A stretch of DNA of 22,157 nucleotides from Candidatus Hodarchaeota archaeon (GCA_016840305.1 JAEOSP010000179.1:1-22157), one strand, 5' to 3'. Positions 7,124 to 15,370 are shown, numbered from the stretch's first letter. Notes: generated by a model not told the origin, from the sequence alone. Numbers and translations are program-made.

Positions 7124-8614
7124 TTAGAAACAGCGTTGAGAAATTAATTCAGCGCATTTCTCAATGTCAGGTGTTAATTCACGATCATGATTCAATCTTG
7201 GGATCTGAGATCGAATGATAGAATATACTCTTTTATTCGAAGGTGATATTTCGGATTGTATTTCAGATAAATCAATGGCTTGAACCACACAGATTAATTC
7301 TATAGCTAAAATATTACGTAAATTCTGAATAATAACTTCAAGCTTATTTGCAGATATCATTCCCATGCTTACATGATCTTCTTGATTTGCAGAGACTGGA
7401 ATCGTATCAATAGATGCTGGAAGAGCGTGATGTTTATTTTCTGAAGCTAATGCTGCTGCTGTATACTGTGCAATCATTAAACCTGAATTCAAACCACTCT
7501 CAGGAGTCAAAAAAGCAGGTAGTTTACTTAGAGCTGGATTTTGTAAACGCTCTATTCTTCTTTCAGAGATGTTTCCAAGCTCAGCTAAGGCAATTCCTAG
7601 AAAATCCAAAGTAAATGCTACTGGTTCTCCATGGAAATTTCCTCCACTTAGAATGTTTTCCTCTGAAAATATTAGAGGATTATCAGTCGATGAGTTCATT
7701 TCTATTTCTATGACCTTTTTAGAGTGTGAAATTGTATCAAACACTGCTCCATGAACAGCTGGAGCACATCTAAGAGAATAACTATCTTGTTTTCCTACTA
7801 ATACTTCAGTTCGTTTACTATCTTTTAATTGATCTAAGATCATCTTTGCTGTATTTAATTGCCCTTCATGTGGACGAGCTTTATGAATAAGTGGATTTAA
7901 ACAATCTAGATTTCCTTGATGAACCTCCATACTCAAGGCAACTGCAATATTGGCGATTTTCCATAAATATAATGCCTCATCAATGGATATACATCCAATT
8001 GCTGTCATACCTTGTGTTCCATTCAATAAAGCCAACCCCTCTTTAGCTCTTAATTTAATAGGTTTTAATCCAATTTTTTCTAAAGATTGTTTCCCTTCGG
8101 TTTTATTTCCATCTACATAGGCATTTCCTCTCCCAATTATAACAGAAGATAAATGTGCGAGTGGTGCTAGGTCTCCACTTGCACCTAAACTTCCTTGTGA
8201 GGGAACAATAGGTATAATATTATTATTTATCATTTTGATAAGATAATCAACAACTTTCAGTCGAATACCAGAATGCCCTTTCGCAAATTTATTTACTTGT
8301 AGTGTCATCATTCCTTTTACAACATCTTTAGAAAACTCTGGACCTACTCCAGCAGAGTGACTTAGAATTAAATTTTCTTGAAGCTTCTCTGTATCGTTTA
8401 AAGAAATTGATACCTTCTGAAGATAACCAAAACCCGTTGTAACACCATATATTTTTTTTCTTTCCTTTAAAATTTTCTGGACAATTAATGATGAGCTTTT
8501 TATTTTTTCCTCGGCATTAGATGATAATTTAACTGGAATATTCTGCTTAATTATTTTTGAAAAAGCTTCTATGCTAAGATTTTCCCCATCTATCTCAATA
8601 TAATTCTGAACCAT
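7124..8614 (-). CDS. hutH: Histidine ammonia-lyase (histidine degradation step 1)
   Basis: This enzyme removes ammonia from L-histidine to give urocanate, as a cytosolic homotetramer. The 496 residues match the family length. The Ala145-Ser146-Gly147 triplet in GSLGASGDLAPLAH cyclises into the MIO cofactor. Other active-site motifs: YGVTTGFG with Tyr57 (Thr where Asn is usual), LSHSAGVG, LLNGTQ (Asn198), QDSYSLRCAP, GNFHGEP and QEDHVSMG. These favour histidine over phenylalanine or tyrosine lyases, and neighbouring hutU and hutI agree. GGGATGAATA precedes the ATG at 8614. It lies 137 bp downstream of hutU on the same strand, so it is either cotranscribed or has its own weak promoter in that gap. 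Confidence 0.93.
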   Translation of the reverse strand: MVQNYIEIDGENLSIEAFSKIIKQNIPVKLSSNAEEKIKSSSLIVQKILKERKKIYGVTTGFGYLQKVSISLNDTEKLQENLILSHSAGVGPEFSKDVVKGMMTLQVNKFAKGHSGIRLKVVDYLIKMINNNIIPIVPSQGSLGASGDLAPLAHLSSVIIGRGNAYVDGNKTEGKQSLEKIGLKPIKLRAKEGLALLNGTQGMTAIGCISIDEALYLWKIANIAVALSMEVHQGNLDCLNPLIHKARPHEGQLNTAKMILDQLKDSKRTEVLVGKQDSYSLRCAPAVHGAVFDTISHSKKVIEIEMNSSTDNPLIFSEENILSGGNFHGEPVAFTLDFLGIALAELGNISERRIERLQNPALSKLPAFLTPESGLNSGLMIAQYTAAALASENKHHALPASIDTIPVSANQEDHVSMGMISANKLEVIIQNLRNILAIELICVVQAIDLSEIQSEISPSNKRVYSIIRSQIPRLNHDRELTPDIEKCAELISQRCF

Positions 8615-8751
8615 TATTCATCCCAAGTAGGTTTTTAATGTAACATATGCATAAATCAAAGAAATCTTGTGGACAACGAAATTGATATTCTTGATATCTT
8701 CAATGTTATAATTCCTTTTCTCTGGAGATTTTTCTTTCGATTTGGTGATAA

Positions 8752-10635
8752 CTAAAGAAGTTGTATACTGACTGTTTCTGAAGGAGAAAATAGATCAATT
8801 CCTGTTCGTTGTTTAACTAGAGTGATTAATTCATTATACAATTTTTTGTATTCCATATTCGTTTGATCAGTCTTACCAGGAACGATTATTTCATTTGAAA
8901 TAGCAATTTCCATGGATTTTTCATATCCAGCTGCCGCATGACGCAATATTGCTGACATAGGATCCCATGTAAGTACTCTAAACAATCTTTCCTGGGAGAT
9001 AGGAGTTCCGTCTGCAACGCATACCTGCCCTGAATGTAAAGAATATCCCACTCCAACACCTCCACCTCCATGATAGGATACCCATGTAGCCCCAGAAAGA
9101 GCATTGCCCAATAAATTCAGCACTGGATAATCTCCTATCGCATCAGATCCATCAATCATTCCCTCTGTTTCTCTATAAGGACTAGCAACAGATCCTCCAT
9201 CTAAATGGTCTCTACCAATAATTACTGGAGCTTTTAATTTTCCATCAGAATACAGTTTGTTTAACAACATGCCAAAAGCAGCTCTACCCTTATATCCAGC
9301 CCAAAACACTCTCGCTGGTAGTCCTTTTTCAAATGGAATATACTCTGAAGCTAAATCAATCCAATTTACTAGCATTGGATCATCATGAAATAACATCTTC
9401 GCGTACTCATCCGTCAACTGTATATCTTCTGGATCATTAGATAGTGCAGCCCATCGAAATGGCCCTTTTCCCTCACAAAATAGTGGTCTTATATAATTAG
9501 GAACGAAACCATTAAAATTATAAGCTTCTTTACAACCAGCTTTATATGCTTGGGTGCGAATATTGTTCCCGTAGTCGAAAGTTTCAGCACCTCGTTTTTG
9601 TAATTCTACCATTAGATCTACATGTTTTTTAACTGTTTTAAAGGCAAGATTTTTGTATTCTTCAGCATTACTACGTCTTAGCTCTATTGCTTCCTCGTAG
9701 GTATAGTTTGAAGGTATGTACCCATTCAGCATATCGTGAGCTGATGTTTGATCAGTAAGTACATGAGGAGTAATTTTTTCTTTAACAAGAAAATCTAATA
9801 GATCAACTGCATTGCACAAAATGCCTATTGAAACAGCTTCTTCTCTTTCCGAGTACTTTCGTGCTAAATCAACACCTTCCTCGACTGTATTTACCTTTAT
9901 ATCAAGGTAAGGGATTCCTTTTTCCCGTCCTTCATTGTACATCCTATTGAGATTATCGGGATCTATCTCTGCAGCAAGAGCAATTTTTCCCGCCATTTTA
10001 ATAGCTAAAGCTTGAGCTCCTCCCATCAAACCTAAACCAGCAGTAACTATCAATTTTTGCTCAAATGCTGATAAATTTTTGAAATTAGGGTTAATTTCAG
10101 CCGTTTTACTTGCTGCTACCATTGTTTCATACGTTCCCTGTATAATTCCTTGAAGTCCAATAAAAATCCAGCTTCCAGCAGTCATTTGACCATATACCGT
10201 AAGGCCTGCATCAACCATTTCTTGGAATGATTGGGTCCAGTTAGGAACAATAACAGAATTTGTTATAACACACCGAGGTGCTAATGGGTGTGTTATGGTT
10301 TTTCCATAAGGAACACCAGATTGCATAAAAAGAGTTTCATTTAAATTAAGGTTTTTTAATAAGTCCATGGTCTCGAAATATGCCTTCCAGTTACGCATGG
10401 CTTTACCACTACCGCCATAAATGAAAAATTTCTCCCAATCTTTTCCATTGTGAAGATTAGAAATAATTGCTCTTATGATACCTTCTGTTTGCCAGCCAGC
10501 TTTTGTAGTTGTGGTTAACGCTTCATCTCCACTAGGTAATGCAGGTATATTCTTTAATTTTAGATCCAATCTTAATCGCTCTTTCTCACTCAGTTTATAT
10601 TGACCTGCAACAATATCTTCAAGCTTATTCCTCAT
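8752..10635 (-). CDS. hutU: Urocanate hydratase (histidine degradation step 2)
   Basis: This NAD+-dependent enzyme adds water to urocanate to form 4-imidazolone-5-propionate. Motifs (numbered from the ATG at 10641): YGGSGKAMRNW (75-85), YGQMTAGSWIFIGLQGIIQGTYE (150-172), the NAD-fold glycines AGLGLMGGAQ (201-210), DQTSAHD (297-303), FDYGNNIR (355-362), PLFCEGKGPFRW (386-397), GRDHLDGGSVASP (476-488) and GATWVSYHGGGGVG (517-530). It is about 70 residues longer than the usual ~555-residue bacterial enzyme, with extra N-terminal (about 35) and C-terminal (about 35) segments. Odd: the position of the reactive Cys of bacterial urocanases (ARICWLG) reads ARVFWAG, Phe446. GAGGAGAT ends 6 bp before the ATG at 10635 and abuts the one at 10641, so 10635 (627 residues) is preferred. 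Confidence 0.92.
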   Translation of the reverse strand: MRNKLEDIVAGQYKLSEKERLRLDLKLKNIPALPSGDEALTTTTKAGWQTEGIIRAIISNLHNGKDWEKFFIYGGSGKAMRNWKAYFETMDLLKNLNLNETLFMQSGVPYGKTITHPLAPRCVITNSVIVPNWTQSFQEMVDAGLTVYGQMTAGSWIFIGLQGIIQGTYETMVAASKTAEINPNFKNLSAFEQKLIVTAGLGLMGGAQALAIKMAGKIALAAEIDPDNLNRMYNEGREKGIPYLDIKVNTVEEGVDLARKYSEREEAVSIGILCNAVDLLDFLVKEKITPHVLTDQTSAHDMLNGYIPSNYTYEEAIELRRSNAEEYKNLAFKTVKKHVDLMVELQKRGAETFDYGNNIRTQAYKAGCKEAYNFNGFVPNYIRPLFCEGKGPFRWAALSNDPEDIQLTDEYAKMLFHDDPMLVNWIDLASEYIPFEKGLPARVFWAGYKGRAAFGMLLNKLYSDGKLKAPVIIGRDHLDGGSVASPYRETEGMIDGSDAIGDYPVLNLLGNALSGATWVSYHGGGGVGVGYSLHSGQVCVADGTPISQERLFRVLTWDPMSAILRHAAAGYEKSMEIAISNEIIVPGKTDQTNMEYKKLYNELITLVKQRTGIDLFSPSETVSIQLL

Positions 10636-10641
10636 TCTCAT

Positions 10642-10651
10642 ATCTCCTCAT
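10642..10651 (-). promoter_or_regulatory. Strong Shine-Dalgarno sequence of hutU
   Basis: The minus strand reads TGAGGAGAT next to the first of two in-frame ATGs (10641). Its spacing suits the second ATG (10635), two codons in, much better. Confidence 0.6.
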
Positions 10652-10841
10652 TAATTATTGAATTGCTAAAAGATCAAATAATTCTCTATGTGATATTTCA
10701 ATAGCTTTCTCTTTGAATTATACAATTGACAGTTAGTTAATAATGAAAGGAAAAAAACTTTGTCCTGTTTTTTCAAAAAATTGAATATATTTTGCAATCA
10801 TTGTTTCGATGATTCTTATAGTATGGAGAAAGGAAGAGACG

Positions 10842-10865
10842 GCAAGGTCTAGGGTATGACCTTGC
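10842..10865 (-). terminator. Hairpin just after the surface-protein gene
   Basis: A perfect 8-bp inverted repeat, GCAAGGTC (10842-10849) and GACCTTGC (10858-10865), with an 8-nt loop, starts 7 bp after the stop codon of the gene ending at 10873. On the minus strand it is followed by a pyrimidine-rich run, CGTCTCTTCCTTTCTCC. It may terminate transcription or protect the 3' end and separate this gene from hutU. There is no clean oligo-T tract. Confidence 0.5.
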
Positions 10866-10872
10866 AATCCTA

Positions 10873-13257
10873 TCACTTCTTTTTCTTTGATTTTTTAGAT
10901 GATCCTCCTTTTCTTCGTAGAAGAAAACCTAGGAATACAAGAAGTACAAATCCACCACCAATGATCAGCACTAATTCGGGATCAAGCCCAAATATTGTTG
11001 AATTGACCGTCACTATAACTGTATCAGACCCTGTTCCTCCTATAACATCAGTAACTGTTAACCGAACTGCATGTACACCAGGATCGAGATTATCCATATT
11101 GATGACTAGAATAGATCCATTCCAACTTCCACTCTCAATTGTGGTATTTCCTTCTTCTACCTTATATGTCCCTGATTGAGTGTATAGACTATTTGGTGAC
11201 CATGTTATATTATTACCTTTAGAACCCTGATCAAAGGAAATATCTTCTGGAGAATCAACTGTTGGTTGCGTCATAAATGCAATTTCATTTAACCAAAGTT
11301 CCTCTGCATCTCGGTACGTTGAGTCATCAAAATCATCCAATAAACCACTAATTATATAGCTATTAAATAGAGTTCTACCATCATTTCCTAGTACTATAGC
11401 AGAATTATTCTCCGATTCAGATGTGGTGAAACCTGCCAAGGAGGTAGAATTTTCTAGTACATGCACTTTGTCACCATCATCGAAATACAGACCTGAACTA
11501 TCTAATGTGGAAGCACCATAATCAATAGGAGTATTGAATACTGGGTGGGTGGTATTCCAGATAAATGCTGGCATATTATCATCCCATTCCTCAACAAATG
11601 CTACCCCTAGCTCTTCCCACAGGGGATCAGTTGGTATGTAATCCATATTCCAAGATGACATTAATAGTCGTCCTTGATTATCCAAATATCCTATGATATC
11701 CGAGTAAGCTGATGATATATCAAAATTAGATTCATCTACTATTACAAAAGCCCAATTCTTAGAGTTCAGAAGGATTGTGAAGTATTTTGATGTGAAAGTT
11801 AAATGGTACTCTAATCCTAGCTCATTTAGAGCATTTACAACTGGAGAACGATAATAAGCTCCCGTAGAGGTATAGAGAAGAACATCAGCAGTATTAGCTG
11901 TTAGCCAGTTAGCTAAATTTATTGCATATCTTTGATTATCATATAATCCAAGATGAGAATTATCAAGAATATTCATGTCTGAAAATAATATTACTCTTCC
12001 TTTTGAATATTGTTGGGCTGCTACAACAGTTATTCCTCCATCATCCCAGATTGGTTCTGCAACTGGCTCAGTTATAGTAATATGATTTCTCCAGCTGATT
12101 CCAAGTGTCGTACACCCTTCCAATGTTGGATGATCAGTTGCGTTAGAAGCGGTAATATCATCAAGAATATTTGATCCGCTTAATTCCATTCCAAAATCAT
12201 CAAGCAGGTAATTAATGTGTTCATCCCCTGGTCCTGGTCCTGTTAATCCCTGTCTGTCACCTAGAATAACAAGACTACCTCCTGAGCTCACCCAATCTTC
12301 GATGGCCGTTCTTTCTAATGCTGTGAAGTTAGAATCAGGCCAAGAAATGATCATCACATCGTATTTTGATAATCGCTCAAGTGTAAAATTACCACTCACA
12401 GAAGGATAGAATTTATCAAAAGTATAGCTATGATTGACCAAAGCATTACGTAATTGGCTGAAACTATTTATCTCAACATATAATGTAGCATATTCTTCAT
12501 CCCATTCATCTACACAAAGTCTCGGTTGATGTGAGAGATCATAGGCTATTCTACCTTTGGGTTTTGGAACTAACCACTCTACTGCATTGATTATAATACT
12601 TTCAAAATCAGAGGGGATAGAACTTCCATCCCCAGGTAATTGGACGACCTTTCCACCTCTATAATCAGAATCCATGGCAAGTCCGTATCCATAAGTAGGA
12701 TGTGTAATATTATTCATTAGGAATGAAAGATCAGATTCCACAGCTGAATTGTATGTTTCCCAGTATGGAATCCAATATGTTACCCAATTATTGGAACGTT
12801 CAGAAATTAAGTCATTAATTTGGTAATCCTGTGTTAATGGATGTCGAGAAGAAATATTCATAATATCAGTTGAATGATATATCCAATAATTACCATAATG
12901 ATGTGAACCTTCTAGCTCGGGTCCTAGAAGACCGTAATAATATAGAAAACTTAAACCAGAGTTGAAACTAAGTACGCCACCTCCTCCTAACCAAAAATCT
13001 TTAACTAAAGGCGCAATATTCTCACGGGGGAGGTTGTTAATCAGTATGAAGACATCATAATTAATAGTTGTCAACTCATGATCGAGAATATTCGTTACAG
13101 TGAGTAAAGTTACCTCATGGCCTGCACTTTCAAGTAATGTTACTACTTCTGAATAGATGTTTGTTAGATCTACCGCATAAGCATATTCTGGAACAGAAGT
13201 GTTCGCTTCAAAATAAACTGCGACACGTATGGTTCTATCAAGGATTGGTTGAACTGA
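10873..13257 (-). CDS. Large cell-surface protein: glutaminase-fold repeats, Ig-like domain, C-terminal anchor (body, cut off from its signal peptide)
   Basis: Numbered from a TTG at 13074, the body has three repeats resembling glutamine-amidotransferase-like (DUF4350/GIFT-type) domains at about 1-170, 174-398 and 399-600, each with YDVFILI- or YDVMIIS-like strands and 'lie flat' GGxLxxx turns. An Ig-like domain follows (about 604-690, with SDTVIVTV), then one membrane helix (700-719) and a lysine-rich tail (SKKSKKKK). Many NxS/T sites and the topology indicate an exported, membrane-anchored, probably glycosylated protein. No catalytic triad is apparent; the role may be binding rather than catalysis. 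The coding frame continues upstream of 13074 without any ATG or GTG, including the first Rossmann strand (RTIRVAVYFEAN), until a TAA at 13258-13260; beyond it the same frame holds a signal peptide. The family is common in Asgard genomes; its function is unknown. Confidence 0.75.
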   Translation of the reverse strand, partial: SVQPILDRTIRVAVYFEANTSVPEYAYAVDLTNIYSEVVTLLESAGHEVTLLTVTNILDHELTTINYDVFILINNLPRENIAPLVKDFWLGGGGVLSFNSGLSFLYYYGLLGPELEGSHHYGNYWIYHSTDIMNISSRHPLTQDYQINDLISERSNNWVTYWIPYWETYNSAVESDLSFLMNNITHPTYGYGLAMDSDYRGGKVVQLPGDGSSIPSDFESIIINAVEWLVPKPKGRIAYDLSHQPRLCVDEWDEEYATLYVEINSFSQLRNALVNHSYTFDKFYPSVSGNFTLERLSKYDVMIISWPDSNFTALERTAIEDWVSSGGSLVILGDRQGLTGPGPGDEHINYLLDDFGMELSGSNILDDITASNATDHPTLEGCTTLGISWRNHITITEPVAEPIWDDGGITVVAAQQYSKGRVILFSDMNILDNSHLGLYDNQRYAINLANWLTANTADVLLYTSTGAYYRSPVVNALNELGLEYHLTFTSKYFTILLNSKNWAFVIVDESNFDISSAYSDIIGYLDNQGRLLMSSWNMDYIPTDPLWEELGVAFVEEWDDNMPAFIWNTTHPVFNTPIDYGASTLDSSGLYFDDGDKVHVLENSTSLAGFTTSESENNSAIVLGNDGRTLFNSYIISGLLDDFDDSTYRDAEELWLNEIAFMTQPTVDSPEDISFDQGSKGNNITWSPNSLYTQSGTYKVEEGNTTIESGSWNGSILVINMDNLDPGVHAVRLTVTDVIGGTGSDTVIVTVNSTIFGLDPELVLIIGGGFVLLVFLGFLLRRKGGSSKKSKKKK

Positions 13258-13365
13258 TTATTGAACCAATTCGTTGAGTGGTATTTCTGAGGATTTGTTT
13301 TCCATAATAAACGGAAAACCTGAAAGAAACACAATAATTACTAGTAAAACAGCATAAAATTTCAT
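13258..13365 (-). pseudogene. Detached start and signal peptide of the surface protein, ended by in-frame TAA
   Basis: The ATG at 13365 is in the same frame as the surface-protein body. It encodes MKFYAVLLVIIVFLSGFPF, a clear hydrophobic signal sequence, then MENKSSEIPLNELVQ and a TAA stop (13258-13260). The body resumes directly after it with SVQPILDRTIRVAVYFEAN. GGTG lies about 8 bp before this ATG and a TATA box at 13399-13408, so this is the true gene start. A one-base difference (for example TAA for CAA) would restore a protein of about 830 residues. Either the gene is inactivated, the base is a sequencing error, or the stop is read through. Confidence 0.75.
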
Positions 13366-13398
13366 ATCTACACCGAGGTAATCTGTTAAGACTATGGT

Positions 13399-13408
13399 CT
13401 TTATAAAA
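13399..13408 (-). promoter_or_regulatory. TATA box of the surface-protein gene
   Basis: The minus strand reads TTTTATAAAG, about 38 bp upstream of the ATG at 13365. The expected transcription start leaves a leader of roughly 12 nt containing the GGTG ribosome-binding sequence. It supports 13365 as the true start. Confidence 0.55.
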
Positions 13409-13565
13409 TTGTGTAATTAGGGAAAAATTAATCAAAAATCGGCGAAATAAAGGTTTAATTGGTTTTAAGCAAATTTTTCATAGAAATGAGGCGTAAGAAA
13501 TATATTTTAGAAGGAACAATTATTAATGACAATAATACAGAAGCTTCAGTTTTATAGTTCGATTT

Positions 13566-14270
13566 TCAGCGTTTTTGAAGTTCTGAGATCAGAATATCTC
13601 TAATAACCATTTGGATAGGCTGAATAATTCTTTGTACTGCTTGGGGTCTCTGTTTAGGATTCCATTCTCCCTGACTCCATGTTTCACGTAACGAGTTTAG
13701 AGCATTCAAACAACTTACTTCAAAAGTACTTGCGAATGTGTCTCGTAACTTGTCAGAAACTCCAGATTCTATCATCAGTTTTCCTACATCTGCAGCACTT
13801 ATTCTGGTGTCAGAAGGAAGATCCATTTTGTTAAGCATAATTGCTATCTTCACCTCTCCAGCATAGATTTTAGCACCTAAAATTTCAAATAATTCTGTGA
13901 GACTACTTCGATTTTCCTCCCATCGTGCCTTCTCAGAATCTATTACTACAATTAGTCCTTGTACACCATTAATTACAATTTTCCTCATGGATCTGAATCT
14001 ATCTTGGCCAGGGGTTGTAAAAAGATGATATTTGAAACCCTTTCCGGGGCCTCCTCCTAAACCAAACGTAGCTTGATCAAAACCGATAGTTCTTTCTGTT
14101 TGCTTATCTTCCAGCTTCAAGAAATTATAAACACTTTCAGGATCTTCCTTTTTCTTGATGGCATGAAACAGACTTAACGCGGTTGTTTTCCCTGCCATAG
14201 TTGGTCCCCAAAATACTATTTTGATACCTTGTTGTGATTCTTCAAAAACCAGCTCTTCGTTTTGACTCAA
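13566..14270 (-). CDS. MglA/Arf-like small GTPase
   Basis: At 234 residues this is a Ras-superfamily GTPase acting as a GTP/GDP switch. G1 is GPTMAGKTT (22-30), the switch I Thr is probably T61 in ERTIGFD, G3 is TTPGQ (85-89) instead of DTAGQ, G4 is NKMD (147-150) and G5 is near SCLNALN (186-192). The TxPGQ form of G3 and the insertion after switch I (GLGGGPGKG) are those of bacterial MglA and the many MglA-like GTPases of Asgard archaea. No lipid-anchor cysteine is seen at the C-terminus. The start is TTG at 14270, preceded by GAGGAAGGTTCA; no in-frame ATG was found in the ~45 bases upstream. It lies 200 bp upstream of the surface-protein gene on the same strand. Regulators and membrane target are unknown. 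Confidence 0.88.
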   Translation of the reverse strand: MSQNEELVFEESQQGIKIVFWGPTMAGKTTALSLFHAIKKKEDPESVYNFLKLEDKQTERTIGFDQATFGLGGGPGKGFKYHLFTTPGQDRFRSMRKIVINGVQGLIVVIDSEKARWEENRSSLTELFEILGAKIYAGEVKIAIMLNKMDLPSDTRISAADVGKLMIESGVSDKLRDTFASTFEVSCLNALNSLRETWSQGEWNPKQRPQAVQRIIQPIQMVIRDILISELQKR

Positions 14271-14650
14271 TGAACCTTCCTCGAGGATTTTTACTTTGAA
14301 ATGATGTCTAAGAACTACTTAGAACGGTATATCATTGAGATTTTGGGAGAAATCTCAAAGAATATCACACCAGTCTGTCTATTTCCATATATTCCTTTAA
14401 CTTAAAAGATGTTGCTAAATCTGGAGTGGGTTTTTTCATTGGATGACTGATAATATCTAAGTTACTTCCCACATTTCAGAATTACATCTCTACTATTTAT
14501 ATAATTGGAATATATTTCATTGATTTAGATCATTTCTCGCATAATTGAAGATTTTCGGATTGAATGAGCTGTCAAATTGGAGTATATATCTATTGAATTT
14601 CTATGATTTGACGTTACATCCTCATTCTATAAGTTAATGGAGAATTTAAG
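14271..14650. other. Divergent intergenic region between GTPase and PIG-L genes
   Basis: No gene seen. It must hold promoters for both directions: AGTATATATCTA at 14581-14592 and TCTATAAG near 14627 are TATA-like for the plus-strand gene, which has GGAG 9 bp before its ATG. A strong hairpin (14335-14358) and a weaker CTAAG/CTTAG pairing (about 14309-14323) lie upstream of the GTPase start. Confidence 0.4.
14335..14358. repeat. Perfect 9-bp inverted repeat upstream of the GTPase gene
   Basis: TTGAGATTT (14335-14343), loop TGGGAG, AAATCTCAA (14350-14358). It ends 65 bp before the GTPase start codon, in the promoter/leader zone. It could be an operator for a dimeric regulator or a leader hairpin. 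Confidence 0.5.
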
Positions 14651-15370
14651 ATGAAAAAAACATTTGATTTAATTGCTGTTTCCCCTCATCCAGATGATGC
14701 GGAAATTGGTTGTGGTGGTACTCTTGCTTTATTATCTGAGATGGGTTATCAAATTGCAATTATTGATTTAACAAATGGAGAACCTACGCCATTTAATGAT
14801 GATCCTCAAATCCGAATTGATGAAGCAAAAAATGCAGCAAAAGTACTCGGGATTGAAAGGGTGACCCTTAATCTACCTAATCGTGAACTTCTGGACAGTA
14901 TAGAGGCGAGAATGACATTAGCTAAAGAATTTCGTAAAATGAAACCTAAAATTGTCATTGGTATGCAGGGAATGACGCCTCGAGCTTCACCAGATCACTA
15001 CCAAAGCCAGTTGATTTTTGATGCAGCTGTTTGTTATAGTCGCCTGTCAAAATGGGAAAAGCGCTTGGATGGGTTAGCACCTTGGCGAATTGAACGTATT
15101 TTTTACTACTTTACAGCTCGCGAGCTCATGTTGAACTCTCAACCCTTTCAATTCACTGTAGATGTTACAAATCAATTTGAAAAGAAAAAAAACGCTTTAT
15201 TAGAGTACCGATCTCAATTCAAAGCTCATTCTTCGTATAATCCACCAATAATTGACTGGATTGAAGGAATGGGACAATATTTTGGCTCTTTAGTAGGCTG
15301 TAAATATGCAGAAATCTTCTTCGGCTCAAAGTTGGAAGAAATTAATATTTTTGAAAAAATCTTAGGCTAA
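14651..15370 (+). CDS. PIG-L (LmbE) family N-acetylglucosamine deacetylase, BshB1-like
   Basis: The 239 residues fit the zinc-dependent PIG-L family, which removes acetyl groups from N-acetylglucosamine conjugates. The zinc/catalytic motif is SPHPDDAEIGCGG (H13, D15, D16), and the second is SPDH (113-116; H116 as zinc ligand), where the classic family has HPDH. DLTNGEP, EAKNAAKVLGI, the YYF strand and FEKKKNALLEYRSQF resemble BshB1, the bacillithiol-pathway deacetylase, more than eukaryotic PIG-L. Whether this organism makes such a thiol cannot be told here; a glycolipid or other GlcNAc substrate is equally possible. The start ATG has GGAG at good spacing. Its TAA stop overlaps the TAG stop of the convergent next gene. 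Confidence 0.85.
   Translation: MKKTFDLIAVSPHPDDAEIGCGGTLALLSEMGYQIAIIDLTNGEPTPFNDDPQIRIDEAKNAAKVLGIERVTLNLPNRELLDSIEARMTLAKEFRKMKPKIVIGMQGMTPRASPDHYQSQLIFDAAVCYSRLSKWEKRLDGLAPWRIERIFYYFTARELMLNSQPFQFTVDVTNQFEKKKNALLEYRSQFKAHSSYNPPIIDWIEGMGQYFGSLVGCKYAEIFFGSKLEEINIFEKILG

Noticed and set aside
10856..11179. Plus-strand open frame rich in Pro, Thr and Arg
   Set aside because: It is antisense to the membrane anchor and Ig-like domain of the surface protein, and its composition reflects that gene's codons.
13072..13074. TTG at 13074 as the true start of the surface protein
   Set aside because: It falls inside the first alpha/beta domain, and the in-frame sequence upstream encodes the missing strand, helix and signal peptide.
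13238..13435. Minus-strand open frame of 65 codons overlapping the signal-peptide region
   Set aside because: It is in another frame, covers the TATA box and leader, and has no recognisable features; the signal-peptide frame explains this DNA.
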